A DNA stretch of 64,000 nt, from assembly GCA_949130495.1 (NCBI GenBank), contig OX422209.1:696801757-696865756 (forward strand), written 5' to 3'. Within the stretch, counting starts at the first letter, position 1. Every line of letters begins with the position of its first letter. Origin of the DNA: Sambucus nigra. Its lineage: Eukaryota; Streptophyta; Magnoliopsida; Dipsacales; Adoxaceae. The notes under the pieces were generated by a model. The model had not been told where the DNA came from. It did no database searches and saw only the letters and a list, made by a program, of their open reading frames with translations. This document shows, in pieces, positions 33,575 to 45,915 of this stretch. Made by a program: the position numbers and the translations under genes.

Positions 33575-36264
33575 TGTGACAACCCGCTTATTATAATAAG
33601 AGGTGGCCAGCCCGATACTCCAATAATTACAGGAATCATAGATGGTCCATTCTTAGCATCAATGTAGTACAATTAGTATACGAGATAACCACCCATTTAT
33701 TATAGAAAATGGATTGTCAAAATTATTTTGTAAGTAAAGAAAAATATTTAAACAATTCAAATTTAAAAGAAGGTGGAAATAAATAAAGACAAATATAAGA
33801 TCAATAGTCATATACATCAAAATAACCGAATAAGCTGTCGGTTAACAGATCCTTACAAGCAGGTTACACCGAGTATTAAAGTACAATATCACATTATATA
33901 ATACAATTACAAAACTTGGGCAACATGCCCGAATATGTATATTGATCATAACTAGAATACAAAAAGATAGAAACATCTATATCAAATATCCCATAACATT
34001 CGCAAAGTGTTATATCTCCAGGACACCGGGATAGAAAAATCAATACGGGCGTCCTTGCGGCAGAGCACCTGGGCGAATATATAATTCATGCAAAATAAAG
34101 AGATATAAATGGGTCAGGGCCCAGTTTAATATGATGACCAGATGAATAAAGTACATGACAGTTATGAATATTTAATCATCATGAATAAGCTTGTTTCGCT
34201 CTCCATAAATAATGATAATAAATCTCACCTCTCAATGTAAAAGCACAACCTAACGCAATATTAAGGACAATGATTCATATTCATTTATTCATGAAAATAT
34301 AGATTAAATTTACTTAATGAGATTCCATTTTAGTTTTTCACCATTTAACTTCACAGTTCCTTTTCTCTTTAGGAAACATATTCAAACCAATTGATTTCCC
34401 AAAATGCTTTATCCTCTATAACAATTTCTCTTTAATAAGAATAGTTATAATCACATCATATAACGATTCTAAGATCATTCTTTTGCGTTCCCCCACTGGA
34501 TGCGCCTCTAAATAACTATCATCTTCCAGGGCCTATTACCAAGACAACCTGGGCATCCTACATCGCGTGACGTTGGGAAGCGGCCATATACCTTCGACAG
34601 TGAGTCATAACCACACCCGAAATTACCTCACTTCGAACAATAATCACCCAATATATAATAACCGGTCCTATGGCCGAGGACTATATTCACCCTGCATTCA
34701 CTAGCCAGGGGATTTCACCTCATGCTCGTAACTTCCCCTATGATAGGACTTAGAGAGGTGTGTATATGCAATTTATCATTTACAGAATATGTCATTTTAA
34801 TATGTACATTTCATTGTATCCGGAGCCATAAGCGTTTAATGTTATCATTATAAACCTCAACATTTAATAATTGTCAATTTTGTCTCCAAGAGTTAACGAC
34901 ATTACTAAGAGTCACCAAGTATAATATACCTCATTCAAGTCTCTAAAATTCCAAAATTATGTAATCCTACTTTTTGCTAGTCTCAAATTAATTTGCTTAA
35001 GGAGAAATTACCCTAGCATCTATTAAGTAACCCCCGAAATATGCCCAATTATCCCCTTTCTAATCTAGAGTGGTCACACACCTAATATAAGACTCTAGTA
35101 CACTTTATTACTTCCTAAGAGAAAGTTCTTAGGTCCTAAACCTACAAGAAAAGGATTACAAACTAAGTTAGAAATATATCCTAAAACAACAGAAATTCCG
35201 AATCGATTCGCCCTGGCTGAATCAATTCGGTCTTGAAAGCGAATCGATTCGGATAGGCCGAATCGATTCGGTCAAGAGGGCCAAAATTTTTGCTTGTTAC
35301 CGAATCGATTCGGATAATCCAAATTGATTCACCCAACACAGACCTGTAGCCTACCCCTTTAGCGAATCGATTCGCTAGGGGCGAATCAATTCGCCTGGGC
35401 CATAATGCCCAGTTTCGGCTATGGATTTTAATAACCCAAAATTTTCCCAAACTCATTTATCTTCTATTTTTCACACACCAGCCATTAAAAATCCAACCAA
35501 AAAAATCCTACATAAATACTAGCTACTATAATCAATACAATATCTATCTAAAACAATGTTTAAGGGTTCAAACACTAAAAAGTCATTAAAACCCATAATT
35601 GTTCAATTGTTCCCAATACATAACTATCCCTACAATTTATTCACCTTAAATCATATATTTGCAAGTAAGAAACTTACCTTAAGGTTGTATTCTCATATTC
35701 TCTTCCGGTAGATGCAAGACCAAACCCAATTTCTTCCATTCTCCCCCTTTCTATTCTTTTTTCCCGAAATTTTCTCTCTCTCTTTCTCTCTAGGTTTAGG
35801 AAGCATACAATTGAGAAATAAGAGGGTTGAAAGGCTTAATCGTTCACTTAACATTAGTTTCCATCTTTAAATGTTAATACACCGTTAAAATGACTCGTAA
35901 CTACATAATTAAGTCATAACCTGTCAAAAGTACTCGGAACCCAAAAATACAATATGGCACTTATTTTGACTATCTCGACCATTTCAGGACTAACCGCGCC
36001 CTCTAAATTGACATCCAGAATAATATAAATCATTTCATATTCCAACATCATTTTAAACTATAACTGTCATTTAAAGCACAACGACACTACAAAACATAAC
36101 ATGATGCTATTTACATTCACATGACAGTAAATATGAAAAATCTAATAAATATTATCTTTTAAATCACTTAAAATAATATTTACTCCATCATCCAATATTT
36201 TATATAATTACCTCACATGGTAAATTGATGTAAAATTAATTATTAAAAAATAAGGGTAATTACA
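33575..36264 (-). repeat. Chromovirus 5' LTR
   Basis: 2690 bp, uninterrupted. Its plus-strand start TGTGACAACCCG and end AATTACA equal the two halves of the left LTR. It contains the palindrome array at 35199-35392. Confidence 0.9.
35199..35392. promoter_or_regulatory. Array of GAATCGATTC palindromes in the chromovirus LTR
   Basis: Perfect palindromes at 35199-35210, 35240-35251, 35258-35271, 35300-35313 and 35360-35377 (18 bp, TAGCGAATCGATTCGCTA), plus decayed ones at 35218 and 35380. On the minus strand they end about 25 bp before a weak TATA-like GGATATATTT at 35170. Role is inferred. Confidence 0.5.
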
Positions 36265-36269
36265 GGTGC

Positions 36270-37477
36270 CAACCTTCAATGCAAGTCTTATAAAAGGGTT
36301 TACTCGTAAAGAAAGGGATGAACTATAGGAAAACCTTCTCATGGTAACCAATATAAAAAATTTCTGAATTCTTTTAACATCAAGACTGCGTCTTGAATGA
36401 TTGTCTTCGCACGTACATAGTAAGGAGCCCGGATAGAAAAAGTGATGTAAGCTTGTGAGATCCGTTATTGGATTTAAGCTAACATCAAGGTCTTAGATTA
36501 TTTGGCTTGATCAAGTAATCAAGTTATAATTTTGATCAAAGCTCGAAAAGCACTTGTTTATATGATAAGCATGATGAAAATGTGATGGACTTTCTATTAC
36601 ATGTTGTGGATAATATTTGCCTAATTGAGAATGAAGTTAGCATCACGTCTTACTTTGGAACGCGGTTGTCCGGATATTCTATATAAAATACTTAGGATAA
36701 GTTAGGAACATTTTATGATCAAGCTTTATCTAGATCGATTGCACAGGATGTTGGTATTATCCCAAGTCAATTATATTATTATTATATACACAAGATTAAC
36801 ATAGTGATTTTGTGAGAGGAACTTCCTTTTCAAGCATGGGATCACTCTCTCTAGGAATCAATGTCTTAGGAAACTTGATTATATGAAAGGATTAAGGAAT
36901 ATACCTAATGCTTCGGTGGTGGGAAGCCTCACGAATATTGTATATTGCGTGCAAAGACCAAAATTTGTTATGCTTTTGGCATAATCAACATATTTCTATC
37001 CAGTCGTGTACCTTTTAGGTACACAAATCAAAGTTTTCATTCATATCACGATTATAAGTTTTCTACCTTGAAATATGTGTTTATCCAAGGAGGTTAAGCT
37101 ATAATTTTGAGGAGTGTGAAAAAAAATCTTAGAAGTTGTCTCCACAAGGGAAGATAAAGTTGTTTCACATCAGAGACAACTAAAGAGGCTATATGTCTTG
37201 GTTACTTACTAAGGAAACTGAGTAAGGTTCCTTTAAGATTAATTGGCTATTACACTTTTAGTGTTCTTGGTGGTATGATTGAATGTTCGAGAGAACGCGT
37301 AGCCCATAAAATAGTTATTCACTTTGAATGTAGGTTTCGCCTGGTTTGAGAGATCCAACAAGTGGGTGATAAGTTTATCACAAGGTTGTATCAAATAATA
37401 CTAGTTTAGTCCTTCTACCAATGCGTATCAAACTACCGTGTAGATGGGTTAGGAGTTAGATATGTGGTTTTCAGACT
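36270..37477 (+). pseudogene. Host copia reverse transcriptase and RNase H, decayed
   Basis: Continues the frame interrupted at 19689. Relics: NIRFDQAIKSY (near 36455-36490), a 'CLYDKHD' block, 'LLHVVDNICLIEN' where the YVDD box should be, and 'FQAWDHSL' near 36828. Then comes a 'GSLTNIVYC.QRP' block near 36926, as in the copia RNase H linker. No frame is intact. Confidence 0.55.
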
Positions 37478-37488
37478 AAGTGGGAGAT
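37478..37488 (+). promoter_or_regulatory. Polypurine tract of the host copia
   Basis: AAGTGGGAGAT, the usual copia form, directly before the LTR. Confidence 0.7.
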
Positions 37489-39036
37489 TATTGGAGTTTC
37501 ATTCTTAAAACCATGCATGATGTTTACTTTTTAGTAAAGGTATGTTTGTTGATTTTGAAATAAGAATAATAGTTATGATAATGCCTTATATTTGGTTTAA
37601 ATATATTATAAATAGGTCGGTCAATAGAGCTTAGTAGGAATTCCGTTGAGTTAGCTTTAGGTTGATCACTAGGAGATCAATGTTTTGGTTCTAGCACTAT
37701 CGAAACGTTCGCAGCCCAAATAGGGAGTTAGAATCCTATTGGAATGGTTGAGATGAAATTCTATTAGTTTATCTCAAAATAGGGAAAATGTATGATGGTA
37801 CAATAATTTTTTTGATAGTTTGACAGAGGACAATGATCGGTACATTCCAAGAATGCATTGCACAAGTCCACTCGTGAGATTCGAGTCTAAGGTTTGTTTG
37901 ATTAGACTCGAGAAATCTCACACCATTTGTAAAGGGTGCGTAGATTCTTAATCACTAGAATTATAAGTATTGGAATGATTAGGCAAATGTCACCTTGATT
38001 TCTGTGGGTGTTATCTTATTTCATATCGGGTAAAATGAATCCTATACATTAGTTGAGAATTTTGTGTTAGGTCTGAGATCATAATTCAGAGGAATCTTCA
38101 TCCAGGGATATTGTGTATTGTCATACTCCCTTGATAGACTTATATATTTTTTTTTCACCAAGTAAAACTTATCCAGTGTGTTATTTTATAATTCTGGTGG
38201 AGAATCAAATAAATTAAGTCTGAGAATTTAGGAAAATGATTACATATTGATTAAAGTCGATTAGCAGTAAATCGATTTAACCCAGTGATTATTGGACACT
38301 TAACATGGAGAAGCATATTTTACCATAATCAAATATGAAAATAAGATCTCATTATGTATACGTTATTCTTTGGATAAATAAATTGGAGTGAAGTCATAAT
38401 AATTTAGTGGATTTAATTATGATTAACTAAAGAAAGGAAATAAATAACTTTAATTGTAAATGGAATTTATGAGTATTTATTTGGAAGCCAATTTAATTAT
38501 GTGTCTCCGGTCCCTAGTGTAGTCCATATATCTAGGTAGTTAGTCCATCACTCTCAAGAAATCGAGTTTGGCCCAACACACCTTTTATACTTGTATATAA
38601 ACATGTGGGAAAGGGGTTTTAATAATGCTTATTCATCATTAGAGTTTGGGAGGGGAGAGTGAAAATACTATTCAATTTTTGTGAAGATGCCTAGAGAGAG
38701 ACCATCACGTCTCAATAAAAAATAAAGGTTTTTCATCTCAAAAGGTGCCCACACACCTACCTAACTTTGGGGAGGATCATACAATAGAATATCCATGGTT
38801 TACAAAAGGTTAAGTGTAATTTTAGAAATCCAAACAAGACAACACTTCATCATCAACAAATACTTTTCTCCCCATTGGATTACAACCAAATCCATAAAGG
38901 TATTTTATTCTTGATCCCTAGGTTTAATATTTTAACCTAGTTCTTGGTTTATTTTAAATGAATGATTAATCAAAGATTTTTAGGGATGAAATTTTCCCAC
39001 GTTTAAAATGTCATTCTCAAGTTGTTTTTTCTAACA
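37489..39036 (+). repeat. 3' LTR of the host copia element
   Basis: Starts TATTGGAG (TGTTGGAG before a G to A change) and ends CTAACA. Pairs with 9385-10936. Confidence 0.75.
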
Positions 39037-39041
39037 CCCCT

Positions 39042-39715
39042 AACCAAAATAGTCGCACGGTTATTGTTGTGAGTTTGTTGATTGCACTTCAAGTCATCAT
39101 CCTTGAAAGTGCCTTGATATATACAATTTTTTCACTTCCTTGACCAGGCTATATAGAAAATTGCTTGGAATTTAGTCATTTTTCCACCACATGTGTAATT
39201 TATAACACCATCTGGAGATCTTTATTCTTTTCCCAACTTTCTTAACCGGACTAAAACTTAGGTGAGTGCGGATTTTAGTTGTCATTGGTTTGAAACCTCT
39301 TTTGCCATTTCTTGGAAAATTTCCTAGTCAATATGGACATTTCTTATTCCGTAAGACCAAGGGCATTCTATGGAGGAACCTTGTGCGTTTTTGTTTTAAA
39401 AGTTAAATTCTTCTCTTTCATAGGCTCCCTGGGGCGATAATTCAAACTTTCCTCATATGTTTGAAGTGAGCCAACTAATTTATCTACTTTCTTAGGAGTT
39501 TAAGTAGGTGTCAAACTTATCTGATGGCATCAACCTTTCCACCGAACTTAGTGGGTAGGCGTCTAAATTTTTTATCTTTATAATATTCTCCTTGATTACT
39601 TATCCTAAAGAAAACGTCAAATTAACTACGTCGCTTAGTTGAGCATAAAATTAAAAAAAAAATTCGTTGTCCTTCATGGTAAGGATTTCAAAATGGGTAG
39701 TGAGCTATTGAAGCT
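39042..39715. other. Unassigned sequence between two copia elements
   Basis: Once joined to the sequence left of 9380. No domain recognised on either strand. Confidence 0.45.
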
Positions 39716-40251
39716 TATAAGAGCAAGATTTATAATTGCCTATTATATATTTTAGTTTTTCTTATCCCGTCGCACCCCACTACACCATCATGAACATTCT
39801 CAAGACTTAAAGTGACGACGAATTAGTGACCGGATGCAAGAATCGAGATCGATCATCATTACATTTATTGGAGAAGATTTATGAATTTATTTCTACAAAA
39901 TCTTTCCATTCAGGGGTATTTTTAAAGAGTTTGAAAACTTAAAATATTTTTACAAAATGTTTTAATTGTTTTTGAAAATTTTGCTAACTCTATAGAACGA
40001 CATTTGGTTTTTGTTCGAATGAATAACTATACCTCGTCAGAATACTTCAAACTTCATTCGAACGAGATCAATTATAGAGTCTTTTGGCAGGCTATGGAAT
40101 CTTGTTATATTAGTCGTTTGAAGTATGTTCGAATGAGAAAGAGAACTTCATTTGAATGATATGTATCTTCATTTGAACGAGTAAGAGTAATTTGTTTTTA
40201 CCAGATTTCAAGTGCAATCTTTCATACCTATATCACAAAGATTCTTCTCCC

Positions 40252-40258
40252 TATAAAT
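40252..40258 (+). promoter_or_regulatory. LTR TATA box
   Basis: CCCTATAAATAGAGG, a classical plant TATA context; the 3' LTR has CCCTATAAATAAAG at 47907. Confidence 0.75.
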
Positions 40259-40450
40259 AGAGGTGCGGGACTGCATTTTATTATAATCATTTTAGACATC
40301 TTTTAGTGATCAAACTCTTTTATTTTTTTTCAATCCAAACCCTTTGGAGGATTTGATATCACTTTTCCAATTTACGAAAAACACAATCCTTGTTCATAAC
40401 CTTGTAAAATTGATTATCAAAGATAGGAACACTGATTCCTAAGACTAGTC

Positions 40451-40465
40451 GGGGGGGGGGGGGGG
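40451..40465. repeat. Poly-G tract
   Basis: Fifteen consecutive G, absent from the paired 3' LTR (there 'gctgatcgatga'). Confidence 0.95.
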
Positions 40466-40835
40466 ATTGAGGTAAGAGGAGCGTGTTATGATATGATGCT
40501 GGATTTGTATTGTTTACTGTGGACAACTTGGAGTGAAGACATTACTATGCCGCGTAATGGATCTTTAAATTTTGTAAGTTTGTGTATTTCTATCTGTAAT
40601 ACCTAAATGGAAATAATGTTGAATATAGGTTTTACCTGAAAGGGAATTTTTCTCATCTCCTATCTTCTTCAGTTTGTGATTGGTTTTCTTGTCTTCGATT
40701 CAATTAAAATATCTTGCATGTTCACCTAATTTAGTCAAGATAAAATTTGGTCTACATAAGAATTAGTTTTGTGTATCTGTGACCTACCCTACGACGTATA
40801 CATATAACTAGACCACTTCGTCTCGCTTGTTCAAA

Positions 40836-40848
40836 TGGGTATCAGAGC
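40836..40848 (+). promoter_or_regulatory. Primer-binding site, tRNA-Met
   Basis: TGGGTATCAGAGC, the tRNA-Met site with one extra G, three bases after the LTR. Confidence 0.75.
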
Positions 40849-40869
40849 TTGTTTCTACAAGTTACGTGG

Positions 40870-42490
40870 ATGAATATCGGTGGTTATATGGATAACTCCT
40901 ACAATAGGCTACTTACATTTAACGAGTCTAATTATTCCTACTGGAAAGCTCAAATAAGGTCGATAGAAAAATTGATTGATGAGCGAGTCAAGTTTACTAT
41001 TAAAAATGGGTAGACTCCCCGACTGTGACTAATGATGATGGTATTAGTCTCAAACCAATCACTACATGGTCTGAGGATGATTTTAGATGGAGTAACTTTA
41101 ATTATCAAGGCTTAAGTGCATTTTTTAGTGCAGTTACACCCAATGAATTTCATCATATCATGATGTGTACCACGTTTAAGGAAGCATGGGATATCCGCCA
41201 ACTCACTCATGAGGGTACAAATGCTATGAAATATTCTAAGCTACATAATCTCACCAAATAATTTTAGGCCATTAGCATGATTAATTTTGAAACATATGAT
41301 GAATTTTATGCACGCCTATCTGATATTGTGAACTCTAGTTTAAATTTGGGTGAGTGAATTCCTGAGATGAGGGAAGTTAAGAAACTTTTGAGATCTTTCA
41401 TCTGGATTTATTACAAAAGTCACGGTCCTTAATTCTTTGGGAATGTTAGATATTCTTAGGTTAGAGAAGCTCGTGGGAGACATTAAGACTTACGAAATAA
41501 ATATGTTCACCAAAACTCAAAAGTAGAAAGAAAAAGGGATCACTTTAAAAGCTCAACAAAAAAAAGAGGTTTCTCATTCTGAGTTTGATTTCGATTTAGA
41601 TGATCTTGCCTTATTTGAAAACAAATAAAAATGTTTCTCAAACTGAGAAATCAAAATTTTTCCAAAGTGCAAAATAAAATCTTTGAGAAAGACAAAAGTT
41701 TCAAATTGAGAAAGAATGTTTTCGATTATGATCAAAGAAAGGATAAAGGAGAGTACCGTGAGAAAGATGATTCAGAGAGATGCTATGAATGCGAGGGTAA
41801 GGGTCACGAAGCCCACTAATGTGCTACCAACCTTAAGAGTCAGGTAAAAGGGGAATATTATTATATTGCCACTCTAAGATATAACATTGTAGAGCGAGTG
41901 GACTCTGAGGATGAATCACCACATGGAAGTAATTTCAACACATTCATGGCTAGTCATGTTAGCACTTCAAGTACGTATGACGCTGATGAGGATACTTTTA
42001 AACATGATTGCCTCGATAATGAATTAAACCATTTTTGGAGAGAATGAGGGTGATAATGTTTTGAGTGAGGGATAACTTGGAATCCAACATGCCTACGTCG
42101 AGATTTACGCCGAGTCCTTTAAAAGAAAAAAATAATAATAAGAATTTATCTCATTGGGTGTTATCTTTAGAAAAGGAGTTAAAGGCATCGAGAGAGAATG
42201 AGACCTCAGTGAGGATTTCTTTGAGTGAGAAGATAGTTTAAGTGGGTAGGGAAACGAGTGTGTTAACCAACAAAGTGTCTAGTCTTATGAGATATTTTCA
42301 AACTTCATACGAAACTCACGAGAAACTTGAAGCCCATGTTTCCCAACTCAAGAAAGATGTCAAATGTGCCCGGGAGGTTAAGGTTACTTTAGAGGACACA
42401 TCGAAGAAGGTTGGAAAGATGTTCCTAGGTCCCGCGTTAATTTTTATGGAGAGGCAAGTGATAGGTTATGAAGAAGCATCCACTTTATAA
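40870..42490 (+). pseudogene. gag: gag of the SIRE-like copia
   Basis: Starts MNIGGYMDNSYN with NYSYWKAQIRS, the entry of the UBN2/gag domain. A TAG replaces the Trp of the usual 'NGW', and a frameshift follows. The domain continues at 41025-41261 (FKEAWDIRQLTHEGT). A CCHC knuckle, CYECEGKGHEAH then stop then Cys, lies at 41781-41822. Coiled-coil sequence (HEKLEAHVSQLKKDV) covers 42242-42490. Confidence 0.75.
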
Positions 42491-42740
42491 ATTGGACCTG
42501 AATGGGCTCTAAAGTTTGTGATAGATCCGTATGGGCCTCGACCTTAACCCACCAAGGAGAACTCATCCTAAATGTGTTAAACAAGCTATACCTAAAAAAG
42601 TTTATGTTTTTACCCATTGCAAATAAAGAGGTCACCTTAAGTAATTTTTCTATAAGTTAGGAAGAGTTTCTTGCACACATGCTCCCACACACCACTATAG
42701 AAACTATGCTAGTCTTAAAGAGGAAGTTAAGTTTCTAGTT

Positions 42741-43320
42741 ATGATTTATAAAAGATTAATGGAAGAATTTCAAAGGATGTTTATGAATTTCAAGAATACT
42801 TCTAATGCCATGACTAGAGCCAATAATGATAACGTTAAGAAAAAGGTTACCTCCACTTGGGTACTTAAGAATGATGACAAAGCCCTTATTGTTTACGTTG
42901 CTCTCAAGGTTCAAGATAATTCTCAATGGTATTATGATAGTGGGTGATTTAGGCACATGACTAGTGTCAAGTTGTATTTTACCAATCCTGCGGATCACAA
43001 GGAAGGGAAATCCACCTTTGGAGATGGGAGTATGTTTAGCATCTTAAGACGTGGTTGCATAGAGATACCCGATTTTCCAAAGCTAGAGAATCTGTTGTAC
43101 GTTGAAGGGTTAAAAGTGAAATATATTGGAATAAGACAAATATATGATGCTAAATTTGCGATGACATTTTACCTATTGGATCTTAACAGTTGCGATCAAT
43201 ACGATGAAATTTTTCTACAAGGTGTGAGGACTAACGACAATTGCTTTGGGATCATTCCCAAGTCCTCTTTAATATGCAATAATGCTAAGGTCTCCTTTAT
43301 AAACCTTTGTCATCAATGAC
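42741..43320 (+). pseudogene. Copia protease region
   Basis: The catalytic DSG is at 42936-42944 in WYYDSG; the next codon is TGA, where copia proteases have Cys or similar before the '.RHMT' block. FRHMTSVKLYF follows directly. The later frame (42957-43319) has the LLYVEGLK block that joins protease and integrase. Confidence 0.75.
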
Positions 43321-43920
43321 TAGGTCATGTCTATTTTAGATATATTAAAGAAAGACCTAGTTCGTGGATTACCATTGCTTGGGAAACCAACTTCCTCGGT
43401 TTATGGTTCTTGCCAATAAGGAAAATAAATCAAGAGTCCCCGTAGGAAGTTGAATACCATTACCACCTCCTATGTTTTGGAGTTGACAGGCATGGATCTC
43501 ATGTCCCCCCCAAATGTACGGAGAGTACCTGTAATAAGAAGTATACACTACTGATGGTTACTTTTCAAGATATTCCATCGTTGTATTTCTTATAGAAAAG
43601 TCCGACGTTGTTGAGTTCCTAACAACCAAGTGCTATATTCTACAGAATGAACCTGGTGTCACTATTAATCAAATTCATAGTGAATATATTATTGAATTTA
43701 AAGAAGCTGAAGTGGATATCTTTTATGACGAAGTTGGCATCAAACACGAGTCTTTGGTCATTCGTAGTCCTAAAAAATGGGATTGTTGAGAAGAAGAATA
43801 AAACAATTCAAGGGACGTATAGATTCATGCCTATTCGAAAAAACATGCCTACATTTTTTGGGTGGAGGCGATTAACATCACATGCCGCATGGTGAATAGG
43901 GTATATCTTCATCCACACAC
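43321..43920 (+). pseudogene. Copia integrase, heavily decayed
   Basis: A LGHV.F zinc-finger relic begins at 43323, followed by an RGLPLLG-type stretch in another frame. The NGIVEKKNKTIQ block near 43780 corresponds to the catalytic 'QNGV.ER.N' motif, with Lys for Arg. Most of the core between is lost. Confidence 0.6.
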
Positions 43921-44479
43921 ACTCCACATTCCAATGAGTTGTGGATAGAAAAAAACCCAACCTATCATATTTCTGTGTTTTGGGGAGTCTTTTCTATATC
44001 CTTAGAGATAGAAAGAACTTAATAAAGTTCGAATTTAGAATTAATGATGGAATATCTTTACAGTAATCATCATCTAGTAGAGCCTATAGGGTTTTTAACC
44101 TCAAAAGATCTAAGGTTATGGGATCGATAAACATCATAATTATTGAAAATGCGTTGGCCACATTTATTAATCCTATCCCCGAGTGTGGGAATAATGCACC
44201 CCCGACGACGAGCTCATTATTCTCCACCCCACCGTATTGCTCTTGATACAGAGGATCCACCCTCTTAGATTCAAAGAGTTATGACCCTTTAGACATACTT
44301 CGTGGTCCCACACTAGGTGTTAAGACTCGCACTAAACTAGAGAATGGTTAGCTAATTTTGTTACACCTCCACTGTAGAGCCAAAGAATGTGAAGGAAACA
44401 CTCAAGGATGAGAATTGGATATGTGCTATGAAATATTCGTTGCTTTAATTTTGAAAGAACAATTCTGGGCATTAATCCC

Positions 44480-45915
44480 CTAACTTAGTGAAACTAAGGT
44501 GATTAGTACCAAATGGGTGTACAAGAACAAAATGGATGAGAATGGTACCATTGTTTGCAATAAGGATAGGTTGGTCGCTCAAGGATATACATAGAATGAG
44601 GGTGTAGACTTTGATGAGACACTACCTCATGTTGTTAGGCTTAAGTCCATTCGCTTAAAACTCGCCATAACATGTAATATATAATTAAATTATTCCAATG
44701 GATGTCAAGAGTGCCTTTTTTTATTGGCATTCTTTAGGTGGAAGTTCACATGGAATGATCAAAGGGTTGTGAAGACCTAAAGCACCTAGACACATATTTT
44801 ATCTAAAGAAGGCCTTGCATGGGTTGAAGAAATCACACCGAGCTTGGTACAAAAGGCTAACTTCAAATATCTTAGCTCGTGACTTTAAGAGAGGGGGTTT
44901 TGATATGATGTTTTTTGTTAGAAGAGAGGGAGGTGTTATCTTAGTTTCCCAAAATATGTGGATGACATAGTATATAGATCCACGTGTTCCCAACATGCTC
45001 ATATTTTTTAGGGAGAGGTGTAGAATAAGTTTGAGAAGAGCATAGCTGGTGAACTCATGTTCTTCCTAGGTCCCCAAGGGCGATAACTTGATAATGGAAT
45101 ATTGATATCTTAACTAAATTTGCTAGGGACCTACTGAAGAAGTTTGGTTTAGACTCCGCTAAGCACTCACACACATCCATGAGTTCCTAGACTAAGCTTA
45201 GCAAAGACACATTAAGTAAGGACGTAGAGCAAATGCTTTATAGGAGTATGATAGGTAATCTTCTTGACTTGACTTCTAGACATCCCAAAATAGCCTTTAG
45301 CATTGGACTTTATGAGCATTACCAAGCATCCCAAAAGAGCCTCACTTTCTTGGTCTTAACCATGTCATCAATACATGAGTGGAAATCTTTTTAATGGTAT
45401 TTGGTATTCGTTTGATATCGATGACCGTTTATCAGGATGCCGAATAGGCCGGGGATATTGATGGTTATAAAAGAACATTGGGTGCATGATTTTACTGTGG
45501 GAGTGCTCTTATCTCTTGCTGAGAAAGAAGCAAAAATACATTTCTTTGTCCACAACGGAGGTCGAGTACATCTTTGCTGAAAGTTTTTGCACATAACTCT
45601 TGTGGATTAAGCAAATGATGGAAGATTATGGGATTACACTAGGCACAATTACTATTTCTTACAATAATACGAGTGCAATCCATGTTTCCCGTAATCTGGT
45701 CCGACATCTCATACAAGCATATTAGGATTCATGAGCGCTTCACTCATGATCTTATTGAGGGAACGATCATTTTCTTGAGTTTTGTGAGAACCGAACGTCA
45801 ATTGGCCGACAGTTTCACTAAACCTTTAGATTCACTTAGATTTGAGGATCTTAGTAAGCCTTTGGGTATTTGCGCAATTGATTGGGTTTTTATTTGGGTA
45901 TTGTATATAGTATAG
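44480..45915 (+). pseudogene. Copia reverse transcriptase and RNase H
   Basis: TKWVYKNKMDENG (near 44508) and RLVAQGYT are followed by VDFDETL. The polymerase box YVDD is intact at 44955-44966. RNase H relics: 'LWIKQMMEDYGI' near 45600 and, at 45780-45880, RTERQLADSFTKPLDSLRF, the conserved copia C-terminus. Multiple stops and frame changes make it inactive. Confidence 0.75.

Larger units (their letters stand above)
19689..36264 (-). mobile_element. Tekay/Del-like chromovirus (Ty3/gypsy), decayed, with a nested element
   Basis: Perfect 5-bp target duplication GGTGC (19684-19688, 36265-36269). Without the family N insertion it is about 10.1 kb with two 2690-bp LTRs. It has a tRNA-Met primer site, a polypurine tract, and gag, protease, reverse transcriptase, RNase H, integrase and chromodomain in gypsy order on the minus strand. 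Long LTRs, tRNA-Met priming and a C-terminal chromodomain fit the Tekay/Del clade. It inserted into the reverse transcriptase region of the host copia. It is dead: stops, frameshifts and altered catalytic residues occur in all parts. Confidence 0.88.
9385..39036 (+). mobile_element. Old Ty1/copia element hosting three nested insertions
   Basis: Its two LTRs (9385-10936 and 37489-39036) face the same way and are about 1550 bp each. Flanks are CCCTT (9380-9384) and CCCCT (39037-39041), an almost intact 5-bp target duplication. After removing the elements at 11206-15788 and 19689-36264 with their duplications, the internal region is about 5.4 kb, normal for copia. Order of relics is primer site, CCHC knuckle, integrase, reverse transcriptase, RNase H, polypurine tract, as in Ty1/copia. 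Coding sequence is fully decayed, so this is the oldest element of the nest. Confidence 0.8.
39716..40833 (+). repeat. 5' LTR of the SIRE-like copia
   Basis: Starts TATAAGAG (TG changed to TA), ends TTGTTCA. TTCGAA palindromes at 40014, 40057 and 40128, and related TTTGAA sites near 40150 and 40171, precede CTATAAATAG at 40251. The tract of fifteen G (40451-40465) lies after the TATA box. Confidence 0.82.

Noticed and set aside
35199..35392. Regularly spaced palindromes resembling a CRISPR array
   Set aside because: Repeats are 12-18 bp with irregular spacing, lie inside an LTR of a plant element and occur in both LTRs; no cas genes.
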